Assembly: GCA_030248135.1 (NCBI GenBank) | Contig: JASANC010001704.1 | Span: 1-64,000, forward strand | Source of the DNA: Theristus sp. LFF4_11 | Taxonomy: Eukaryota > Nematoda > Chromadorea > Monhysterida > Xyalidae | Direction: 5' to 3' | DNA length: 64,000 nt | Part shown: piece by piece, positions 11,251-22,400 of the stretch | Position numbering within the stretch: position 1 is the stretch's first letter | How the letters are laid out: the number at the start of each line of letters is the position of its first letter | Made by a program: the position numbers and the translations under genes | The notes under the pieces: generated by a model | What the model saw: the letters and a program-made list of their open reading frames with translations, nothing else | Database searches by the model: none | Told to the model about the DNA's origin: nothing

Positions 11251-12571
11251 ATGGACGTTGGGAAAACACGCGATTTTTTTCGAGGGGGTGGGGAATTTTT
11301 GTTTTTTTTGAGATCTCAAATCTTGTGGCTTGGAAAAAACTACCGTATTTATTTTAAACTTGTCGAGGGGGTGGGGGTTTATTTTTGGGGGGGGGTTTAA
11401 TTTTGGGGGGGGGTTTAATAGAGGTAATACGGTAGTTTTAGTAAACGCAACGCCGCTTTGACCAATCTTACTATTGAATAGAAATGCTGTGATGCACGAA
11501 AACTGCCACTTTCGGTGTGTAAGCACGTTCTGATTGGCTGGTTTCAAATTTGGCGCATTGATTAATGACAGTAGTCTATCAGCGCACGGCAGATAGTCGA
11601 TACCTGTGGTTGATTTTAGCTTATTTTGCTCATGAGAAGCTGTTGTTTCTGTTGTCAGAAACTTTTTTGTTTTTCAATCTTATCTGGTTTTACTAGCCGA
11701 AGGGTAAAGACGAAACACGTAATTTTGGTCACAGTTAAAAATCTTCAACAAAAATCATGGCACGAGAAATTGTTTGATCAAAAGAAATTAACAAAATACC
11801 AGTGTCAGAAGTGATTGTTTCAGATTTTTTTTCAAAACACATCCAGAGACTTGTAGTACGGTTGGGGGTAATGACATATGAAAACAGAATAATGAACAAA
11901 ATAGAAATTTTCAAATAATTATGGCGGCGGCAAATTTGCAAAAAAATCAATGACAAGGTACGGCCGGTTGAAGGTTCGGAATGAATTATGCATACGGGAT
12001 TTTTTCGGGATGATCTTAATCAAGCAGAATTTTCAATTGCATACACGGAAGAAACCTTTAAAGAACGACTAACTGTCAAAATAACAATACAATAAAGAAT
12101 GACCAGCGCAAAGGAAACTCCTAAACTTTTTAAAACCAAGACCACCGAAACAAACAAGACAAGGGTGACTAGAAAGCAATTCATGATAAGAGTATTTGAT
12201 TTCGCGACTAAACAACTACAGGTAGCTTATTGCCAAAAAACAATTACACAAAGCCAAAAAAGCAGACCAATTCAAAACAATCCAGCCTCGGTAACCAAAT
12301 TAACAATCACGGTCCGTGCGACGGCGTGGCTGTCTAAGAGCGTTTTCATTGTTGTGCCATTTTGCTGCACCATTCAAATGTAACGTGCAACAAAGTTCTC
12401 AAGAACAACAACGGTCCCAAGAAGTGCTTTCGCAAGACTTCATTGATTGGAGAAAACTCGTCAGCTGATGTGGTGACATATGGTGTATACTCGCAGCACC
12501 GTCGCACGGCGTTGAGTGGATCCAAAAAAACCCTACCAACCAATCAGCGCACTCCATAAAAAACAGTGCCT
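11251..12571. other. Intergenic spacer between convergent genes
   Basis: The aldo-keto reductase (+) and paraoxonase-like (-) genes converge here, so both 3' UTRs should lie inside. Apart from the short TA-MITE copy at 11343-11432 and a CCAATCAGCGCACTCC motif near 12540 that recurs through the window, nothing was recognised. Confidence 0.5.
11343..11432. mobile_element. C-rich TA-MITE, short internally deleted copy
   Basis: It has the same terminal CCGTATT...AATACGG ends as the element at 3238-3690, in inverted orientation, flanked by TA (11341-11342 and 11433-11434). The interior retains only two G-run/TTTAAT units. Two copies with the same ends but different interiors fit a MITE family. 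Confidence 0.75.
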
Positions 12572-15500
12572 CTAAGTGAGCTCCTCATTGAGCACATCGC
12601 AGTGCATCAGCTTGTCGTGAACGGTGCCAATCAGCAGCTGGTGATTACGGTACACGGCGACCGTGGCGGCCGACAATTTCAGACCGTCGTCCGCATACGG
12701 CTCCGTGATCACCCAGCTGTTGTGGCCGTCTTGGATGCGAATTCGTAGCACCTGTAAATGCGATTCAAGTTTCAATAACAACAAAAAATTAACATATAAA
12801 TTGTTCTGCTCCGTTCGACCGTCCGTTTTCATCCGTACCTGACTGGGCGCGGTGCGTTCCTTCGGTGCGTACAGGTATTTGAACGTCTGGTGGACTACAG
12901 GGTGTGCGCCGAGCCAGATATGACCGGTGTTCGGATCGACGAACATATTGTCAACCGAGGTCATCGTGGAAATCTCCTGAAACTCTTTTTTGTTAAAATT
13001 TTAATTTTTTAATGAGTTTTACATGACATGTTGTTGTTCATTGCCGATGTCATGTGTCGGCACAGATACTCGGTTCTTTGCCCGTTTTACCGGTGGTGTT
13101 TTACCTACCGTTAGGCAATGTTGTTTATCGCCACGGAAAAACTGTTGCACTGATTTTGGAGTTAGACAGACAGACAAGACTGCCACGTCCATATTTCTGG
13201 CCAGCTTCAAAACGCGACAGCTCATTTCGGACATTGGTGCACTGGCAGCAGTGTTTTAGAATGGACTGGATAGGAATGGGAAACTGAACGAAATCTGTCA
13301 CGATGACCACACCAACCGAATGCTTTTCGATCGATAGATCACGTGACAATTTGTAGATGCGAATCATCTCCGTGCCAGCCAGCGACAGATACAAATGTCT
13401 GAACAAAAGTGCAAATGAAGGTTCTTTCTGATCAAATGACGAAATGTGGAGGAACATTAATGCGCATAAGTGCCTGATCGTCAGGGTCAAAAAGACAGCT
13501 CGGTTATGGATCTGCAAAAGCGAAAACTGCCATCCATGCTGCATTCTGTTCATGCGTTCTTCCATTTTTCTCACTCAACCGAGTTCGTACTTTCGTTGCG
13601 AAGTCGCTCCAGAAAACAGCGAAGCGTCACAGATCAATTGTTGACAAACAAGCAAACTAGCTGCTGTTGTCGATCACTCATATTCTGCAGTGCTGTCACT
13701 CAGGTCGGAACCGATCAGAATCAGACACGCTGACTGGCTGGCAGGCCGAACTCAACGACAGCCAATCAGCGAGCTGCACATAATTTCACCTCATTTCAAA
13801 ACAACAAAACGCACTCGTGTTTCGGGTCCACCGCCAGTCCATTCGGCTGATTCAGCCACGAGTCCACGACGGTGCCCTTGTGACCGTCATAAAGTACCAA
13901 GTTGCCGAGTTGCATCTGAAAGACGCCCTCGATCAAGAGGCGCAGATTTTTGTTCTCGAAAAATCGATCGTTCGTCACGAAGAACTTGTCCGCTCCGACC
14001 ACGACCAGATCGTTCGCTCTGCAAGTTTTTTTCGTTTTTTTTAAATTTTAAAGTTTGTCGCTCCCCATGCCACCCCACTCTCCGATGATTTGGTGTGCGG
14101 GGTGAATGGACGCTGAGCGTTTTGCTTGTAAAAAACTGTCAACGTCGAATTGTGGACGCTACAGTGGCCCAGGTCCTAGTCTGAAGAGCCCGTCCGTGAC
14201 AGTGAGGCTACTGCACACACGTGCTTCTTTGACTAACTGTGGCACACAGTCCACTGATAGACAAACACACCAGCAACACACACACACATGCGGTATTATG
14301 CGCGCGCGCTGTAATACCGCATGGAATGCCTGTGTGCTGGTTTGTGCTGCGTGTGCAGCATTACATTACACTGTAAATAAAAGTGCAAACTTGAAAAGAA
14401 AACGAACGCATAAATCAACGGATCACGAATGGTCTTCACGTGCGTGACGGAATGTTTCTCTTTGTTGAACACGAAACTCTCGACCGAGTCACCAGACGGG
14501 CCATGATTGACGACGTATAACAATGTTCGGCCTGAAAAAAAACGGTTTCTTTGTCATGGTGTTACTTTGAGATTACTGTGAGTCACACAATTTCGCGTCA
14601 AGACGACTCACATATAACTTTATTTTACTGTATCCATCGTAACCACGCACTTTTGATTGCATAACTGGTGATTACATACGGCACAAACGGTGAGTCACAC
14701 AATTTCGCGTCAAGACCACCCGCATCTACCTTTATCTTACTGTACCCACCGTAACCGCGCACCTTTGCTCGTCTAACTGGCGATTCCATACGGCACAACT
14801 GGTGAACAACCTGACAACTTCGCGTCAAGACCACCCGCATCTTACTGTACCCACCGTAACCGCGCACCTTTGCTCGTATAACTGGCGATTCCGTGCGGCA
14901 CGAACGTTCGCACATCGAACGTCGTCGTCGTCGCGCCCTGTCCACTTTCGATCCGTAGCTCCGTCGCCGTCTGCTCCTGTCGGTCGCCCGGCTCTCCGAA
15001 TTCGTACATAAACAAACGACCTTTCGTGGTGGCACGATCCTGGTCGTTCACGTAGATGAGACCCTGCGATGAGGATGAAAGTGCGAAGACTAATGGTTCA
15101 TGGGGTTCGTATAAATGATGTTCATCGTGTTGATCGTGTGGTGAATGCGTGATATTGTTGATTGTTTTATTGTACTAACGGGTATTACCAATTTCGATGT
15201 TTCGGCATCGTATCACTACGTTTCTGTACGATAAACGTTGAAAGTTGGATTTCGCAGTTTTAACAAACAAGCGATTTAGAACGAATTTCGCGGTAGAACC
15301 GCAAAAGAACCAACGAACCGACGTTATTATCGCTGTTCCGTCCTCCAATAGCTCAATGTCCTCGGAGCCATTGTCTGAGAAATTGAAATTTAGAAAATAA
15401 AAGTTTTGAATGCCTTGTAGTTTTAAATTAACCGAACGAATAAACGCTATCGATTTATAGTGCTCAACCTGGGAAAAACGGTCTGATAAGAATTATTCAG

Positions 15501-15999
15501 TTCAGTTTAGCATTCACATTCAGTTTCTTATTCAGACTCTGCACTAACGGGACGAGAAATTTAGAAATTATAGGTAACCGAACTTTCAGACATTGGTTGA
15601 ACTTACCGATTCCCGTGACTTCACGGCACGGACCGGGCGCATGATTGTAGACGGATTTGTTTAGGTCCAAGATTAGTCTGAAAAAAAAATATGTGACTAT
15701 ATCTTTTCTGATTCTGCAAATCAATACGCTTGCAGGCATAAAAAGAAAACTTGTGTCATTCTTGAAGCGGCATTTAAGTCTCCTAAATGTCGTATCTCTA
15801 AGTCTCGTCAAGCATAAAACCAACACGCAGAACTAGAAAATAAATGACATATTAGCTGAGCATCTTCAGTTTTCTTAATGATGAAACCAATTTCAAAGTG
15901 AACCACAGAGAAAATAAAAAAAACGAAAACTCACAGTAATTTTATGATCACGCTGCACAATACTGCAAGCACCAACCAAGTCAACAGTTTTCCGAACAT
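12572..15999 (-). CDS. Paraoxonase/arylesterase family protein, MEC-6-like, membrane-anchored
   Basis: Nine exons, in transcript order: 15935-15999, 15607-15677, 15319-15374, 14868-15063, 14420-14531, 13815-14018, 13317-13398, 12839-12976 and 12572-12751 (TAG), giving 367 residues against about 355 for vertebrate PON. An N-terminal hydrophobic segment (LLTWLVLAVLCSVIIKLL, residues 5-22) is an uncleaved signal anchor, as in PON and nematode MEC-6. The six-blade propeller motifs are present: GSEDIELL, VPHGIA, LLYVVNHG, ANDLVVVG, LNQPNGLAVDP and VDNMFVDPNTGHIWLG. They include the known calcium-ligand Glu/Asn/Asp positions and both active-site His positions. The family includes lactonases/esterases and, in nematodes, ER chaperones for channel assembly. 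I cannot tell which role applies. The donors of exons 5 and 7 are weak (GTTGAT, GTTGGT) and were chosen by alignment. Intron 4 carries a tandem copy of the exon 4 end. Confidence 0.9.
14577..14908 (-). repeat. Tandem repeat copying an exon end and its splice donor
   Basis: Three units of about 105-113 bp (about 14577-14689, 14690-14801 and 14802-14908). Each contains TTCGCGTCAAGAC, an ACTGTA(C/T)CCA(C/T)CGTAACC core and a GGCGATTCC-like end. The third unit overlaps the 3' end of exon 4 of the paraoxonase-like gene, including its donor at 14867/14868. Units 1 and 2 are copies of that exon end inside intron 4. Unit 2 keeps an intact copy of the donor (coding strand AAAG|GTGCGC). Confidence 0.85.
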
Positions 16000-16437
16000 G
16001 GTTTTTTATTTCTTTGGCTTTTTCGACCCTGTCTCGATCCCCTGAAACCCGTTGTTTTAACAGTTGATAAATGCAAGACCCCTCTTCTATTGATTTGGAT
16101 AATCAACAAATGCATCAACTAGACAGCTACACAGATAGCTTGGCTAACGTGTAGCTTGGTGTGGAGACCACATTACAAAAAAATGAGCTAAAAACTACAT
16201 CACTTATTGAATGTCCTCATTATTGCATGTTATCATATTATAACATCATATGTATAGTATCATATCATTAATCTGATGCAGTAACAAAGCAAGCAACACA
16301 AGTGAAATAAATATTATTAAATTTCATGTGAAGGAAAAACAACAAGAAGGATAGGTATTTCGAGTAAATGAATAAATCACAAGTTCATCACAAGTATGGA
16401 ATACAAATGAAGCACGAAAAGACAATATCATACAAAA
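16000..16437. other. Short intergenic spacer
   Basis: AT-rich sequence between the start of the paraoxonase-like gene and the stop of the Exo70 gene, both on the minus strand. It should hold the paraoxonase promoter and the Exo70 3' UTR. No repeat or clear promoter element was recognised. Confidence 0.5.
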
Positions 16438-19400
16438 TTATGCGGCAACATCAAACAGTTGGTCAATGATGTTTGTCACATCCTCGGGCGTGTATTTCAC
16501 ATATTTCTCTCGATTCTTCGTAAATTGGCCGTGTTGAAACCTGTAAAGTCTACAACAGTTAACATTACAATTTTTTTAAATTACAACTTTAGCAATTTCA
16601 GTTCAACCAATCAGCGCACTCAATTCAAACGCAGACCGGCGAACCAAAACTGTGCAAAACAAAAGCCACGAACAAACCGGCTTTAAAAACCAATCGAGAA
16701 TTTCTGTTATCACAGAACTTGCCTGCCAGTAATGGACCGAACCGAAGCAAATCAAGATTTTTTCACATGAACAAACAGCTAATTGGCTGCATTTGAACGG
16801 GGCACGCTCATTAAACTCGTCTCACTATCCAACCAACCAGCGTGCTGGAGATCAAATTTTTCAAGAAACAAAACTTCAAACTTCTCACTGTTGATAAAAC
16901 TGCCTGTACGACGGCAGCACGAGGTCGCGGATGCTGCGCTTGATCTGCGTGGCGAGCTCGACATCGGGAATGCTGTACTCGTGTTGCGTCTGCGCGAGCA
17001 GTTCCAGTTCTCGGTTGAAGTTCTGTCAAAAAAAGTATTTTTTAGTTATTTGTTTCGAAAAAATCAAAAGCTCAGCGTTTTAGCTGAATTGTTTAGCGTT
17101 TGAGACAATTTCCTCATCAATTTGGTGTCATTCTTCTACTGAACGGCGACCCTTTGAACAATACAGCTACAACTTTGAAGCGCCGCAGCTCGTCAATAAT
17201 TCAGGCTTTTGTGATTCTGGAAGTACTTTTTTTGTGATTTGTTTGAATCATCGTTCAAGCTAAACCAAAGGCGAACTAACCGCAAATGCTGTTTTAATGG
17301 CATCTTTGTTGTCAGCGGCGACGTTCACGTCAATTGTCGCGATTGTGCGCTGCCAGCTGTTTTGAAGTTGTCATTTCCGGTTAAATTTCGAACCAAATTT
17401 CTGTTATAGTTTCATGGGACACGAGCAACTCAAAGTCGTGTACGTGCGCTAAAATTGTGTGCGCTGATTGGCGAAACGATAACCTAGCCAATCAGCGAGC
17501 CAGAACAATTGACCAATCACAGCAGCAGAAGCTCTGTATTTCAGATGGTCGAGAATGGGAGACAGTATCAGACAGACGAATACAAAAAAGTGACAAACTT
17601 GGCGACAAAGATCTTCTTATGCGCTGTAATTTGATCGGAGTAATACGTTTGCACCTCGTGGTTATCCTGACAGACCAGCTGCATGACGCCGCAACTGAAA
17701 AGTTGGGCAAACGAAATTTATTCAAATTTATGAACTGACCACTTTGTCCATGCAGTTCAGTGCTAAATAAAACTGAACTGAACTGAACCAAAAACGTAGG
17801 CTAGTGGGAGTTCCCAGCACAAAAAGCAACGCTGCCCGAAGTGTTACGCGAATTGATTGACAGAGTTGCCGAAAGGACCAAAATATTGATTTTTGTTTAT
17901 TACTGATAAAAAACATCCGCCAAAACTGATTTGTCAGCGGTTTCATCGCTAACTATCACCCATAAATTGATGCAAAACTGATCATATAGAAAAAATCCCC
18001 TCACGCAGTCAACGACTTCAGCATGTAATTATAGTTGTTCAAAAGGAACAACACTTTCAAGGCACCGTCTGTGTAGAGCTCAGCGTGGTTGCGTAGGTTG
18101 AGACCAAGCGCAGAGAGGATTCGGGCTGAAAATCACAAAAAAAGTGATTTAGGTGATTAGTTTTTTGGAAAAAAGGTGCAGGCATCATCGGAAAACGTTT
18201 TGGAATCTTGGATGCGATTCGAACACACGTCCCTGGTTACAGGATTTTGGTGATATGGCTGATCGAGTGGTTTTAAAAGTGACAGCATTGATTCACGGAC
18301 TGGTTCCATGTCGATTCCAAATACAGTTGAACCGAATCATGGACAATCATAAATCTGGTTGGATGATTTTTTTTAAATTTAGCTTTCTGATTGGCCGATG
18401 GTGACATCACCATGTAAAAAGTATCTAGCACTCATTCTCCAAATCTAACCAAATAAAAAAACCAACAAACAAGCGGCGTTTCGACCAAAGCACAAGACGC
18501 CGAGCAATGGTGGTCTCTTCAGAAAACAGAAAAAAACCGCGAAAAAAACCACACGCAACCAACCGAACAGCCGCGCAACGGCGGTCTCGTCTTTCGGTTG
18601 TCTGCCATCCGACAGGATCATGGCCACTGCCTCGGAGTTGCTCGTCAGATTCTTCATGATTGTCACCGTCTAAACGAGAAAAAAACGGTGTGGTCTATTT
18701 TTTCCGGTGGTCTGTGGATTTTTAAAAGTACCGTCTAGTCTCATCCACAGGCTGAATGAATGGACAAATAAAACTTCGTACATATGTTTTGGTGGTTTTC
18801 GTGGAAAAAACTGCGAGACACAAAATCCGCCGGAGTACGGTACCTTATGGTTTCCGGAACCGGCGCGCGACCAAATAAAAAAAATAACAAAAATAAAAAA
18901 ATAGACGGCAGTCGCATTGCAAACTCACATTCGACGTCACCTGATGCACGGTGCCGTCGCGAGGAATGAACTTGTCCTGGTCGTTCTTGACCACCTCAAT
19001 GAACTCCTCTAGGACACGGACGCACTGCAGATGAGAAACAAAAAAAGGAAAGGAATAAAAAACCGTCGTGTTCATGGTTTCAATGGTTCATGCATGGAAA
19101 ACCAACAACACCACTTTATCTAGATATTTTCAACACCGAAAACAAAGCCCATTCATTTCGTTTTGCTTTCATTTACAATGCGTTTGTTTAAATCTGCCAC
19201 TTTGGTTTGAACTCAACCAAACCCGATACATTCGCACATTCTTACTATCACTCAAAGTTTCGTATGGCCCTGTATTCGGCGCAACAAAAGTGACAGGTTG
19301 CAACAAATCTGCGCTACCTACCAGTGCGTCCGCTTTCGCCCAGAGCGTCTGCATGCTGCTGTGCACCTCTGCGCCAGCGACCTGTTTGTTAAAGACAGAC

Positions 19401-22400
19401 ATCTCAGACATGTTGACTTTCTTAGTTGTCTCAAGTGGATTTCAGCTGTGAACTTGTGAGCAGGTTGGTAATGGCCTGGTAATGAATGAGACAAACCGAG
19501 ACAATCAGCCGATTCCAACGAGCCGCAGAACCTAAATCTCGCTAAGTTTGTATCCCTTGAAAGTTCTGTGAACGAATCCAATCAATGGGAAATAAAACCG
19601 GTTTTTTTTCACCAACGCCAACCCAGCCATACCATGGCCATGTTCGACAGCAGCACCGAGTGCATACGGTAGTGTTTGGCCACTGGCAACAGGAATACGA
19701 TAGCACCGTACTGCTGGCGAGACACAGCGGCGTTGATCGCTTCAACGGTCGCCTGAAGTTGACGAGAAAAAAACGCAGATTTCAATTTCGAAAACAGATT
19801 TTTGCCGTCATTCTGTTGCATTTTTTCAGTTGAAACAGCGAACTGGCTATTTCAATTTGTGGATCCCTCTGGATTATTGGATTATTACAGACTGGTTAAT
19901 TCTGCAAAAAACACGAGTCCAACAACAATGAAAAACATTTTTGAACTTTAAAAAGTAATTATGCTGCGTTTCAGAGCTGCGCCGCAGCCTTTCCGACGAC
20001 GCGAAATTCAAATGTCTGCGACATTGTTGTACTGAAAATCAACCACCTCACCACACCAGCGCTAGGGCACGCAAGAAACGTCGTTGCTTACTCCAAAAAA
20101 AAACAAACACTGCAAACCGAGCACGCACACATCCGCGCGTCTCCAGGTGCAGCAGCGCCTGGCGGGCGAGGTCTCGCTTTGCAGTGGCCGGCTCGTGCGA
20201 CAGTTTGCCGAACACGCGCATCATCAACTCGGTCTCATACTGGAATCGATCGGCGAATTTCGCAATTGCAACGACTAGTATTGCGTGAGTCGTTCGAAAT
20301 TTCGCCGTCGGTATAAAGTTTTGAGGAACTGTTTTTTTTGGGGGGAAAACCAACAGAATTGAATGAACGGCTAGCACGCATAATCAACCGAGTAGATCTG
20401 AATCGAAACAAGCCTGGAATTTTCGCGACAACACGGAAAATGAACGGAGAATTTGGAAAGGCAAGTTCTCACAGAGCAAGATACTCATTCCATGGCAGAT
20501 GCCGGCGCTTATTACAAAGTACAAATTGACAAAATTAGAAATTTCACGGTGCTTGAAGCGCGGGCGCGTCACTTCGCCACACATTCATGAAGCAGAAACA
20601 GCACAGCTTCACATACTTTGCTGACGCTTCTAACGCCTGTGCTTCAGCGCGTACGGGAGTCATGAATGGGCCTTTACGAGAGAAACGCTGACTTAAAATC
20701 CTCCCCTGTCGTCAGCACTGGTCCGTGAAACGCGCTGCATTCATTCACGTCTAGCACCAAAACCACCGACGTTTGGGATATTCCACAAATAAAAATTTCA
20801 ACAAAAAAACGTTCATCTCACGTCAAAGGTCAACAGCACTGCGCTCAGCAACGTCGAGAACACGTCTGCTTCCACAGCAGCACTCTGATCCACCTTACTT
20901 TCACCGGCCATCGATTTTTTCGCGCCGCCTAAACAAGAACAAGAAACAGATTGGCTGATTTTGAACGGATTGGTCAACCGACATCAGCTCGACGCAGCCA
21001 TTCGAGGTGTATCGTTTATTCGTTTTTTTTTATTTGTGCAATAAACAAGCACAACACGCAAAGAGCACAATACTGCAAAACTGAAAACGAAAGCCAAATA
21101 ATAATGACACCAACCAAGAGTGGACGTATCAAAAGGCGTCGTGGTCGTGACTGCCTTTGAAGCTTTGCGAATAACACTGGAAAGGAAAAAAAGTCAAAAT
21201 GCGAACAAAACAAAAACGGTGATGTGCTACGGTCAAAAATTCTGGCAAAAAAAGTTTCGAAACTTTTGAAACTAAAGAAATGTTGATGTAAAAAATAGTT
21301 TTTGTGGTGTAGAAAGGTGAACAGTAAACATGTGTCTGTTGTATCATACAGTAAAACTGTTCAGTGTAGCATTTTTTAGAAGCCGTTGCAACACGTTTCA
21401 CCATCAAGTAAGCTCGATTAAGGAATAGCTCACCGACTTGGATCGACAATCCCGTGAGACTGCTCATGGCTACTGAACCGTTTTACAACGTACGAGAACA
21501 CAACACTGGCTTGTGCGACACCACAACGTCAATCACCAGTAAAGGACGTTTCCAAATCCGTTGCGTAAAACGAAAACGCAACTGGAAACCGCCCCGGCGG
21601 GGTGTGGTGTACCACGATCTAGGTATTTTGGCAATCAAATGGCTGCAATAATTTGCATCGAGTTTTTCCAATATGCATCCTTTTTTTGGCTGACGGAAGC
21701 AAGTTCATTCCTGTTTTTTTGAAAAGAAAACAAAACCCGCAAGCGATCCCCGCAAGCCAGCGAGCCTTCGCGTTCGAAAGCTGCTCTTAAACTGTGGCGC
21801 ACGTGCAGTCTGGGTTGCGAGAGTTGCGGGTTACCGCAATCAACAGCAACAGCGTCCTCGCAAACCAGGTACCACGCACCAAGTTCCCAGCAAAGTGGAT
21901 TACGGGAATGCCTTGACACCGAACCGGGGTTTGCGGGAAGCCCTCCGTGGTACACCACACCGGGTCGCACGACACTTAAGTCGGTGTACTGACCTCCACC
22001 TGTGGCTGCCCACATTACATTAGCAGTGGTGCTAATGGTCACATTTCTGGTCGCATTGCGCTTGCAACAGCACTTTTGCTTGCGCCTATCATTCAGAACT
22101 TTTGTAAAGTTTTCGATTTCAAAAAATTTAGATTAAAGATCAAAAAATTAAAATTTAGAATTAAAGAATTTAAACAAGAATGACCAACGTACTCTCGCAT
22201 TAGACCGGAGCGCTGTTTGTCGAGCTGAAGAAAAAAAAACCTTCCCAGAAACTTTTATTTCAAAATGTGATTTGCTGATTCATTTGCTCAATTTATCGGA
22301 TTCAATTTCGCGAATTTCAGAAATTTTGGAATTGAATTTAAACGTTTACCTTTGGAGATGCAGCAAGCGACTCCTTCGGTGCCACCGAAGACACGCCGGA

